Positions 1-5,354 of a stretch of 7,135 nucleotides of DNA are shown here, one piece after another; within the stretch, counting starts at the first letter, position 1; each line of letters opens with the position of its first letter. The stretch spans positions 1 to 7,135 of the forward strand of contig DOOK01000158.1 in the NCBI GenBank assembly GCA_003512805.1, read 5' to 3'. Made by a program: the position numbers and the translations under genes. This DNA comes from Erwinia sp. (lineage in GTDB: Bacteria; Pseudomonadota; Gammaproteobacteria; Enterobacterales; Enterobacteriaceae). The notes under the pieces were generated by a model. It was not told the DNA's origin, ran no database searches, and saw only the letters and a program-made list of their open reading frames with translations.

Positions 1-1
1 T

Positions 2-481
2 GGTTTTTCACTGACTAAATCCGGGCTATGGACGGCAGTGACCGTGGTGGGCATGACCTTTGGCATCTGGCTGTTCGGCGTGCTGGCCGATCGCTTTGCC
101 CGCTGGAAAATCTTCCTGATTTACCAGACTGGTGCGGTGGCGATGGTGATCCTCTATGCACAACTGCGCGATCCCACGGTGATGCTATTTACCGGCGCAG
201 TGATGGGGATGTTCGTTAACGGCATGATTGGTGGCTACGGCGCACTGATTTCTGATACCTATCCCGTGCAGGTTCGTGCGACGGCGCAGAATGTTTTATT
301 TAATTTGGGGCGGGGTGTTGGCGGTTTTGGCCCACTGGTTATCGGGCTGCTGGCGATGCAGTTCTCCTTTACGGCGGCGATCACGCTATTGGCTCTGATC
401 TATCTGCTGGATATTTTTGCCACGCTGTTTTTACTGCCTAAGACGCAGGGCAGTGAGGATTCGCTGGGCGCGATCGGCTAA
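2..481 (+). CDS. MFS transporter, C-terminal part (5' end outside the window)
   Basis: The reading frame is open from base 2 to the TAA at 479-481 and encodes the last 159 residues of a very hydrophobic protein. It has about five membrane segments. The short loop LADRFARWK near residues 25-33 is the repeated motif A of the major facilitator superfamily (G-x-L-a-D-r-x-g-r type), and the segment with TYPVQVRATAQN followed by a glycine-rich helix (GRGVGGFGP) is typical of metabolite:H+ symporters of the sialic-acid/aromatic-acid/sugar porter type. The protein would sit in the inner membrane and import a small organic solute by proton symport; the substrate cannot be read from this half. GTG or ATG codons inside the frame are not starts, because homology-like sequence runs to the window edge. 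It converges on yieH, 150 bp downstream. Confidence 0.8.
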   Translation, partial: GFSLTKSGLWTAVTVVGMTFGIWLFGVLADRFARWKIFLIYQTGAVAMVILYAQLRDPTVMLFTGAVMGMFVNGMIGGYGALISDTYPVQVRATAQNVLFNLGRGVGGFGPLVIGLLAMQFSFTAAITLLALIYLLDIFATLFLLPKTQGSEDSLGAIG

Positions 482-574
482 TCGGGCAAGGGAACGACCG
501 GTACCATGCCGGGCGCACGTGCAAAATAGCGGCTGTTTTCTGGCGTGGCTGACTTACCGATACGGGAAGCCAGC

Positions 575-601
575 AAAAACCGCCGGGTTCAACAGCCCGG
601 C
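575..601 (-). terminator. Rho-independent terminator of yieH (minus strand)
   Basis: Read on the minus strand, GCCGGG (601-596) and CCCGGC (587-582) form a perfect 6-bp GC stem around an 8-nt loop. Two G residues and then five T follow (579-575). It lies 31 bp beyond the yieH stop codon. An overlapping alternative hairpin, CCGGG-atta-CCCGG (601-614), lies between it and the stop. On the plus strand neither hairpin has a good T-tract, so the MFS gene has no clear terminator of its own here. Confidence 0.6.
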
Positions 602-631
602 CGGGATTACCCGGCTTTACAGGCTCAGGCT

Positions 632-1297
632 TTATCGGCGGGTTAGCTGCCAGCCTTTCTGCCGCCACAGCTCGGGCAACTGCGCCATATCCTCAAAAGA
701 CGTGACCAGCGGATGATCCAGCGGCTTATTGTGGGCATCCGCGCAGTAGTAGAACACCGGGATGCCCGCCGCGATGCCAGCTTTGGCGCCCGCTTCGGAA
801 TCATCTACAAGGATGCACTGCTCCAGCGGGATGCCCATCTGTTCTGCCGCATACGCCATCAGCGCCGGATCGGGCTTCCAGCGTGAAATTGTATAGCCGC
901 TGTACAACCGGTCATCAAAATAGTCGAGCATGCCGGTCAGCCCCAGTGAATGCTGCATTTTCGGTACGGTGCCATTCGAGACCACGCACATGGGCACGTT
1001 AATCTGCTCCAACAGAGCTTTTGCACCCGCAACAGGTTGTAGCTGTTCCTCAAAAAGGCGTGCTACTTCCTGGCGGTAAGCCGGTTCCAGCTCTTCGACG
1101 CTGGCACTGAGATCGTAAGCGGCGGTTACATCGGCAATAATGTCATAGAGCTTTACACCCTTATACTTTTCAAACATTTCCTGCAGGGATAGCCCGACAC
1201 CATAGCGTGCAAACGTATTGACGTAAGCCTGGGTACAGAGCAGCTCGCTATCCACCAGCGTGCCGTCACAGTCAAAAAAGATACAGCTAACAGACAT
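632..1297 (-). CDS. yieH: HAD-superfamily phosphatase YieH (6-phosphogluconate phosphatase type)
   Basis: This is a 221-residue cytosolic phosphatase of the haloacid dehalogenase family, the same length as E. coli YieH as I remember it. HAD motif I is FFDCDGT with the nucleophile Asp9 and the general acid Asp11; motif II is SNGT at 107-110; motif III is Lys141 in SRWKPDP; motif IV is VDDS with Asp165 and Asp166, followed by the EAGAKAG helix. Residues 15-85 form the helical cap expected of a beta-phosphoglucomutase-like subfamily. The E. coli homologue is reported to hydrolyse 6-phosphogluconate and related sugar phosphates; the substrate here is inferred from that. The frame stays open upstream to 1411, but the ATG at 1297 is chosen because AAGGA lies 7 nt before it and the catalytic motif starts at residue 7, as in the family. 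It is divergent from adeP, 206 bp away. Confidence 0.92.
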   Translation of the reverse strand: MSVSCIFFDCDGTLVDSELLCTQAYVNTFARYGVGLSLQEMFEKYKGVKLYDIIADVTAAYDLSASVEELEPAYRQEVARLFEEQLQPVAGAKALLEQINVPMCVVSNGTVPKMQHSLGLTGMLDYFDDRLYSGYTISRWKPDPALMAYAAEQMGIPLEQCILVDDSEAGAKAGIAAGIPVFYYCADAHNKPLDHPLVTSFEDMAQLPELWRQKGWQLTRR

Positions 1298-1405
1298 GGG
1301 TTCATCCTTAACGAAGGGGCGTGCTTTTACTTTACCCGCCGAAAGGGAAAACGCGACCGGAAAGATGAAATTTCCGTTAACGGCAGTGAACGCAGGGTTA
1401 ACCAG

Positions 1406-1421
1406 GCGCAATCGGTTGCGA
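1406..1421 (+). promoter_or_regulatory. PurR operator upstream of adeP
   Basis: The 16-mer GCGCAATCGGTTGCGA is a near-perfect palindrome centred on the CG at 1413-1414. It fits the purine repressor box, whose consensus is close to ACGCAAACGTTTGCGT: half-site GCAA, central CG and half-site TTGC are all kept. It stands 82 bp before the adeP start, in the divergent region shared with yieH, whose start is 108 bp away on the other side. PurR with hypoxanthine or guanine as corepressor controls purine synthesis and uptake genes in enterobacteria, so repression of an adenine permease gene when purines are plentiful makes sense. PurR control is inferred from the motif and the gene. Confidence 0.75.
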
Positions 1422-1438
1422 AAAAACCCTGATGCCGT

Positions 1439-1467
1439 CTGGCAAATTAAAATTTATCGTTTAGGAT
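1439..1467 (+). promoter_or_regulatory. Possible sigma-70 promoter of adeP
   Basis: CTGGCA (1439-1444, 4 of 6 matches to TTGACA) and TAGGAT (1462-1467, 4 of 6 to TATAAT) are 17 bp apart. They would start a transcript near 1474, about 30 nt before the adeP ATG. Both boxes are weak and TAAAAT at 1448-1453 is a competing -10. The inverted pair TTATCGT (1454-1460) and ACGATAA (1473-1479) overlaps the same stretch. The PurR box would then lie about 50-70 bp upstream of the start site. Confidence 0.25.
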
Positions 1468-1503
1468 AGCCGACGATAACTTTTCTCCGTTTTGGAATCT
1501 TAT

Positions 1504-2817
1504 ATGAACAACTCAGGTCTACTGCAGCGGATCTTCAAACTACAGGAACACGGCACGACGGTGCGAACGGAAGTGATTGCCGGTTTTACCACCTTCCTGA
1601 CCATGGTCTATATCGTTTTCGTGAATCCGCAGATCCTCGGCGTAGCCGGCATGAATACGCAAGCGGTATTCGTGACGACCTGCCTGATCGCCGCCGGAGG
1701 CAGTATTCTGATGGGGCTTGTCGCCAACCTGCCGGTAGCGCTCGCCCCCGCCATGGGCCTGAATGCCTTTTTTGCTTTTGTCGTGGTCGGCGCGATGGGT
1801 GTTTCCTGGCAGACCGGCATGGGCGCTATCTTCTGGGGTGCCGTAGGGCTGCTGCTGCTGACCATTTTCCGGGTGCGCTACTGGATGATTTCCAATATTC
1901 CGGTCAGCCTGCGCGTGGGCATTACCGCCGGTATCGGCCTGTTTATCGCGATGATTGGTCTGAAGAATGCCGGTATCGTGGTGGCGAACAAAGAGACGCT
2001 GGTGGCCGTAGGGGATTTAACCTCGCATAGCGTGCTGCTTGGGGCTTTAGGCTTCTTTATTATCGCCGTGCTGGCCTCGCGCAATATTCATATTGCGGTG
2101 CTGGTTTCTATTGTGGTTACCACGCTGATCGGTCTGGCACTGGGTGACGTGAAGTTCAACGGCGTGTTTTCTATGCCTGCGGGGATGACGTCCATTCTGG
2201 GCGAGGTCGACCTTAAAGGTTCGCTGAATATCGGCATGGCGGGGATTATCTTCTCCTTTATGCTGGTAAACCTGTTTGACTCTTCCGGCACGCTGATTGG
2301 CGTGACGGACAAAGCCGGGCTGACCGACGAAAAAGGCACGTTTCCACGCATGAAACAGGCGCTTTACGTTGACAGTATCAGTTCGGTTGCAGGCGCTTAT
2401 ATCGGCACCTCTTCCGTTACCGCCTATATTGAAAGCTCTTCCGGCGTTTCTATTGGTGGACGCACCGGGCTGGTGGCCGTTGTGACAGGCTTGCTGTTCC
2501 TGCTGGTGATGTTCCTGTCGCCGCTGGCGGGCATGGTGCCTGCTTATGCCGCGGCTGGCGCGCTGATTTATGTGGGCGTGCTGATGACTTCCAGCCTGGC
2601 GCGCGTGAAGTGGGACGATCTGACCGAGGCGGTTCCGGCCTTTGTCACCACCGTAATGATGCCTTTCAGTTTTTCCATTACCGAGGGTATTGCGCTGGGC
2701 TTTATTTCTTACTGCGTGATGAAACTGGGCACCGGCCGCTGGCGCGAAATTTCGCCGTGCGTCATCGTGGTGGCCATCCTGTTCGTGTTAAAAATCGTCT
2801 TTATCGACGCGCACTGA
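1504..2817 (+). CDS. adeP: Adenine permease AdeP (YieG), NCS2/AzgA-type
   Basis: This 437-residue inner-membrane protein is a purine:H+ symporter of the AzgA-like branch of the NCS2 family, importing adenine for salvage. Marks of the family are NLPVALAPAMGLNAFFAF at 75-92, LFDSSGTLIGVTDKAG near 257-272, and the SSVTAYIESSSGVS segment near 303-317 followed by GGRTGL; the DSSG and ESSSG loops are the conserved substrate-site regions. About twelve or more membrane helices fill the length, and the C-terminus LKIVFIDAH matches E. coli AdeP. The frame is open back to a TTG at 1492, but the ATG at 1504 fits better, with a weak GGA (1494-1496) 7 nt before it. E. coli AdeP is about 8 residues longer at the N-terminus, where the family varies. 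The gene is monocistronic: divergent from yieH and closed by its own terminator. A PurR box lies upstream. Confidence 0.94.
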   Translation: MNNSGLLQRIFKLQEHGTTVRTEVIAGFTTFLTMVYIVFVNPQILGVAGMNTQAVFVTTCLIAAGGSILMGLVANLPVALAPAMGLNAFFAFVVVGAMGVSWQTGMGAIFWGAVGLLLLTIFRVRYWMISNIPVSLRVGITAGIGLFIAMIGLKNAGIVVANKETLVAVGDLTSHSVLLGALGFFIIAVLASRNIHIAVLVSIVVTTLIGLALGDVKFNGVFSMPAGMTSILGEVDLKGSLNIGMAGIIFSFMLVNLFDSSGTLIGVTDKAGLTDEKGTFPRMKQALYVDSISSVAGAYIGTSSVTAYIESSSGVSIGGRTGLVAVVTGLLFLLVMFLSPLAGMVPAYAAAGALIYVGVLMTSSLARVKWDDLTEAVPAFVTTVMMPFSFSITEGIALGFISYCVMKLGTGRWREISPCVIVVAILFVLKIVFIDAH

Positions 2818-2822
2818 TCTGA

Positions 2823-2846
2823 ACGGGCCGCTGGCCCGTTTTTTTT
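2823..2846 (+). terminator. Rho-independent terminator of adeP
   Basis: ACGGGCC (2823-2829), loop GCT, GGCCCGT (2833-2839) form a perfect 7-bp stem running into eight T (2839-2846). It starts five bases after the adeP stop and ends eight bases before the yieE stop codon on the other strand, so it separates two convergent genes. There is no comparable T-tract on the minus strand. Confidence 0.92.
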
Positions 2847-2853
2847 GGCTGGG

Positions 2854-3585
2854 CTAAAGCGTCATGGCTTTTCCCGGCGGCAGGCTGACCAGTCGGAGCG
2901 CTCGCGACCCTGTCGTGTGCCCACCTGCCGGGACAGTCTGCAACCCTTTCCAGCCCGCATCGTCCACTTCCCACAGCGAGAGCCGGTCACAACCATGAGA
3001 ATGGGCGCAGGACCAGATAATCAGCGGTTCCACATCGGAAAAGGCTTCTATTTGCGGCTGCAGAAGCGAACGTAATCGTCCGGCAGCAGGATGTAGCCTT
3101 AACGACTCTTTTTCCGGGTTATCGGTTAGTTTCAGTATGCTTTGACGTATCGTCCAGAGCTGGGTTGCTGCCTCGTCCGGATCGGTTTGTGCCTGAACCC
3201 AGGCCTTTTCAGCCGGCGAAATTTCACGCGAATACTGTTCCAGTGCCTGTCGGCTGTGCGCGCGCACTATCTCCATGTCTAACCCGACACCGCCATCCTC
3301 CCCGGCCAGCAGGACGCCAACAATATTGCTCGCATAGGCGATGCTAAAATCGGGCAGCTGTGGATCGGCAAAGTGGGGACGCCCGTTTGGTGACAGCCGA
3401 ATTTCAGGCAGTGGCGCAATACCATAAAGGTGCAGCAGCATTTCCGCCAGCAGCATGCGGGCCGTCAGGAAGCGCGTTTGCCGTCTTTCCGGCAATTTTC
3501 TGGCGCTCTCTATTGTCTGTTGAGAAAGTTGGCGCTGCGGGGGAGAAATATCTGTCAGGATCCAGCGTGCAAAATGGCTGCCCAT
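2854..3585 (-). CDS. yieE: 4'-phosphopantetheinyl transferase-like protein YieE
   Basis: The 243-residue product resembles E. coli YieE, a member of the Sfp-type phosphopantetheinyl transferase superfamily, which moves the phosphopantetheine arm of CoA to a serine of carrier proteins. Visible parts are the N-terminal RQTRFLTARMLLAEML segment (35-50), the PNGRPHF strand (66-72, the P-x-G-x-P signature), and GVGLDMEI (99-106) with the metal-binding Asp103 and Glu105. The second signature, normally W-x-x-KE-x-x-x-K, reads WTIRQSILK at 144-152, so the third metal-binding acid is Gln148. As I recall, E. coli YieE is also altered here, so this looks like a subfamily trait. Activity is therefore uncertain. 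The ATG at 3585 has GGAG 7 nt upstream. It converges on adeP; upstream lies the AT-rich island. Confidence 0.85.
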   Translation of the reverse strand: MGSHFARWILTDISPPQRQLSQQTIESARKLPERRQTRFLTARMLLAEMLLHLYGIAPLPEIRLSPNGRPHFADPQLPDFSIAYASNIVGVLLAGEDGGVGLDMEIVRAHSRQALEQYSREISPAEKAWVQAQTDPDEAATQLWTIRQSILKLTDNPEKESLRLHPAAGRLRSLLQPQIEAFSDVEPLIIWSCAHSHGCDRLSLWEVDDAGWKGLQTVPAGGHTTGSRALRLVSLPPGKAMTL

Positions 3586-3622
3586 CTGTCGCTCCGTGAA
3601 AAAAGAGTGAACGCTCTTTATT

Positions 3623-3651
3623 ATTGTAAGAAATTTACTGGCAAATGACAG
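3623..3651 (-). promoter_or_regulatory. Possible sigma-70 promoter of yieE
   Basis: On the minus strand CTGTCA (3651-3646, 4 of 6 to TTGACA) and TACAAT (3628-3623, 5 of 6 to TATAAT) are separated by exactly 17 bp. Transcription would start near 3616, leaving a leader of about 30 nt with the Shine-Dalgarno GGAG before the yieE ATG. The AT-rich surroundings raise the chance of a false match. Confidence 0.45.
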
Positions 3652-3763
3652 ATAATTTTAGCCATTTCCCACTAAAGCAGGATAAATATTAACGGTGGAA
3701 AGACCGAGTTCGAGAATGAATTTTATTAATTTTTAATGTATTTATTAGTCTGTTTTAATTTGA

Positions 3764-3820
3764 ATGCTTCCCTGTAATATTACTTTGTCCGAGCTGGAAG
3801 AGATCACACCTTACTCTTAA
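3764..3820 (+). pseudogene. Possible remnant of a double-glycine microcin leader peptide
   Basis: An 18-codon ORF reads MLPCNITLSELEEITPYS. Its middle, ITLSELEEIT, lines up with the leader of colicin V, LTLNELDSVS before Gly-Gly, as I remember that sequence: T, L, E and L are identical and I/L, E/D, I/V and T/S are conservative. It also fits the general E-L-x-x-I-x-G-G leader rule, except that Pro-Tyr stands where the cleaved Gly-Gly should be and a stop follows. No Shine-Dalgarno sequence is visible. It lies about 150 bp upstream of a broken CvaA-like exporter gene, the kind of system that processes such leaders. The match is short and chance is a real alternative. Confidence 0.25.
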
Positions 3821-3836
3821 TAATAGTGTAAGGTGT
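3806..3836. repeat. 9-bp perfect inverted repeat with 13-nt spacer
   Basis: ACACCTTAC (3806-3814) and GTAAGGTGT (3828-3836) are exact reverse complements around TCTTAATAATAGT. No T-run follows on either strand, so it is not a standard terminator. It could be an operator for a dimeric regulator (the ACCTTAC...GTAAGGT arms recall MerR- or LuxR-type sites), an RNA hairpin, or a recombination scar. The left arm begins where the leader-like ORF departs from the microcin pattern. Confidence 0.6.
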
Positions 3837-3964
3837 CAATAAATCTGAAAAGCTATTTTTAATTATAAATTGAAGTTGATCCCTGGAAGGGGAATAGTGT
3901 AACTTTCTCTGCCACTCATGGGTGATGGATTTTATTAATTATTAATAATGTTAGGGAAAACAAA

Positions 3965-5108
3965 CCGTTATTTTGCAGGGAAGCGGTTCAATATTTGCAG
4001 ACGAAATGGTTGGGGAAAGCTTTGCTAACCTCCGCCTGTCCGGCCTGGGCCGTCGCTCTGGCGTCGATACTGTTTTTTACTCTGCTACTGACCTTTATCC
4101 TTTACGGCACGTTCACGATTAACGTTAACGGTGAAATCATCTCATTACCGCACGCTATCACCCTGTTTGCACCACAGCAGGGGATTATTACTAAAGCCTG
4201 GGCTGAAAATGGCCAGCGCGTAAAAAAGGGCGATCGCCTTTATCAAATTGATGTCAGTCGCATTAGCTCAACCGGTAATGTCAGCGCGCGTTCAGTCGAA
4301 GCGATTAATCAGCAGATTACGCTATCGGAAACGATTATTTCCCGGCTTCAAAACAAAGCGATCGCGCTAAAGAATTTGCAGCATCAGTTGGAACAGTACC
4401 GTGTAGCCCATCAAAAATCACAGAAGCTGATTTATGATGCCGCAAAGGGCCTGAAGGAAATGCGGAAAAGCATGACGAATTACGGTGACTATTTATGTAA
4501 GGGACTCATTAGCAAAGAGCAGTTTGCGAACCAGCGCTACTTTTTTATCAGCAGCAGAACGCCTGGCAAAGCCTGAACACCCAGGCAATCCAGGCGTCTT
4601 TGCAAATCAGTAAGCTGGAAAGCGAATCGATCACCAAAGGCATTGAGCATGATAACCAGATTTCGCAGTATCAGGCGCAGCGATCTGATGCGTCAGCTCG
4701 CAGAAGGAGATGCCAGCGGCACACTGTTGATCCTCGCCCCAGTGAGGGCAAAATCGAAAATATGAGCGTGACGGAAGGGCTGATGGTGGGCGCTGGCGAC
4801 AGTCTGGCCCAACTAACGCCTGCCAGCAGCACCCGTTACTACCTGATGCTGTGGCTACCCAAAATACTACCAGTCTGCCCTATATCTATCCTGGCGACGC
4901 CATTAACTTGCGCTATGAAGCCTTTCCCTACGAGAAGGATGATCAGTTTCCGGGCCGTATCCTGTCTGTTTCTAATGTGCCCGCCTCTTATCAGGAGATG
5001 GGCAAATACAACACGCTTCCTCGTACTGACGGCGTGATTGAACCTTATTACAAGGTCATCGTCGCGCTTGAAGAGAGCCGGTTCATTGACCACGGCAGGC
5101 CGCTGGCG
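3965..5108 (+). pseudogene. Broken CvaA/MchE-like membrane fusion protein gene (peptide-bacteriocin exporter)
   Basis: Four short frames join into one HlyD-family periplasmic adaptor like colicin V CvaA (about 410 residues), which links an inner-membrane ABC exporter to TolC. In order: LFCREAV...TKWLGKALL at 3968-4027, matching the family LFRxEAV...WLG start; one membrane helix (about 4030-4100); a biotinyl-lipoyl-like strand GQRVKKGDRLYQID near 4210-4250; a coiled-coil hairpin; then [37 protein letters not shown] and [10 protein letters not shown]. Lesions: a base lost in the T6 run 4541-4546; 5 bp lost at 4685-4689; a base lost near 4745; a base lost at the A4 run 4861-4864. The family's start Met aligns with a TTA (3968), and the first usable in-frame start is a TTG at 3995 inside the homology, so the start is lost or changed. 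The C-terminal end is cut off at the junction with the ABC fragment. It cannot make a functional adaptor. Confidence 0.85.
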
Positions 5109-5318
5109 CTTTCCGGTGGGCAGAAGCAGCGCCTGTTGATTGCGCGGGCCTTATACCGACGGCCCAATATCCTGTTTCTGGATGAAGCGACCAGCCATCT
5201 GGATCTGGCTAACGAGGCGCATATCAACGCCTCCGTAGCGGCGCTGAACATCACCCGCATCTTTATCGCACTCCGGCCTTCAACTATCGCCAGCGCGGAC
5301 AGGGTGATTGAACTGTAA
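5109..5318 (+). pseudogene. C-terminal fragment of a CvaB-like peptidase-containing ABC transporter
   Basis: The last 69 residues of an ABC ATPase domain are fused in frame to the broken membrane fusion protein. The ABC signature LSGGQKQR comes first, then ARALYRRP, Walker B with D-loop ([12 protein letters not shown]) and the tail [11 protein letters not shown]...DRVIEL before TAA. The tail resembles colicin V CvaB (NITRVIIAHRETT...DRVISI, from memory). The H-loop, normally A-H-R, reads A-L-R (codon CTC), removing the histidine needed for ATP hydrolysis. The C39 leader peptidase, the membrane domain and Walker A are missing; CvaB-type proteins have about 700 residues, so roughly 2 kb was deleted, with the junction near 5106-5114. 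No start site or ribosome binding site serves this piece. Confidence 0.85.
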
Positions 5319-5347
5319 AATCGCGCCCTGTGGGAAAGCAGGGCGCG
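5317..5347 (-). terminator. Rho-independent terminator of mnmE
   Basis: CGCGCCCTG (5322-5330) and CAGGGCGCG (5339-5347) form a perfect 9-bp stem with an 8-nt loop. Read on the minus strand it begins seven bases after the mnmE stop and is followed by A and four T (5321-5317). The T-run overlaps the stop codon of the ABC fragment on the opposite strand, so the relic now abuts the mnmE terminator directly. Confidence 0.75.
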
Positions 5348-5354
5348 GGAACCT

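Larger units (their letters stand above)
3586..3967. other. AT-rich intergenic island, about 31% GC, without an intact gene
   Basis: By my count 111 of 360 bases in 3601-3960 are G or C, against clearly more than half in the flanking genes. No ORF above about 20 codons with a credible start was found on either strand. It contains the yieE promoter on the minus strand (3623-3651), an 18-codon leader-like ORF (3764-3820), a 9-bp inverted repeat (3806-3836), a near-palindrome TTATTAAT-T-ATTAATAA (3932-3948), and a 12-bp direct repeat ATTTTATTAATT at 3720-3731 and 3929-3940. Low GC is usual for microcin and colicin loci, which fits the broken exporter genes that follow. Confidence 0.7.

Noticed and set aside
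1297..1411. A 38-residue N-terminal extension of YieH
   Set aside because: The extension would cross the PurR box, has no family counterpart, and the ATG at 1297 has a good Shine-Dalgarno sequence.
1454..1479. Riboswitch in the adeP leader, based on the TTATCGT/ACGATAA inverted pair
   Set aside because: No conserved purine-riboswitch core or three-way junction is visible, and the leader is too short; PurR control is a better explanation.
3806..3836. Terminator or tRNA-like structure in the AT-rich island
   Set aside because: The stem is AT-rich, the loop is 13 nt and no T-run follows on either strand; no tRNA arms are present.
4541..4546. Programmed ribosomal frameshifting at a T6 run
   Set aside because: Three further lesions follow in the same gene and no stimulatory structure was seen, so decay is the simpler reading.
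4600..5037. A separate 145-codon plus-strand gene in the exporter region
   Set aside because: Only parts of this frame match the CvaA-like adaptor, and the stretch after each lesion is nonsense. It is a piece of the pseudogene.
4851..5318. A novel fusion protein joining an adaptor domain to an ABC ATPase tail
   Set aside because: It has no ribosome binding site or own start, lacks Walker A and the H-loop histidine, and its 5' part is frameshifted. A deletion product explains it.
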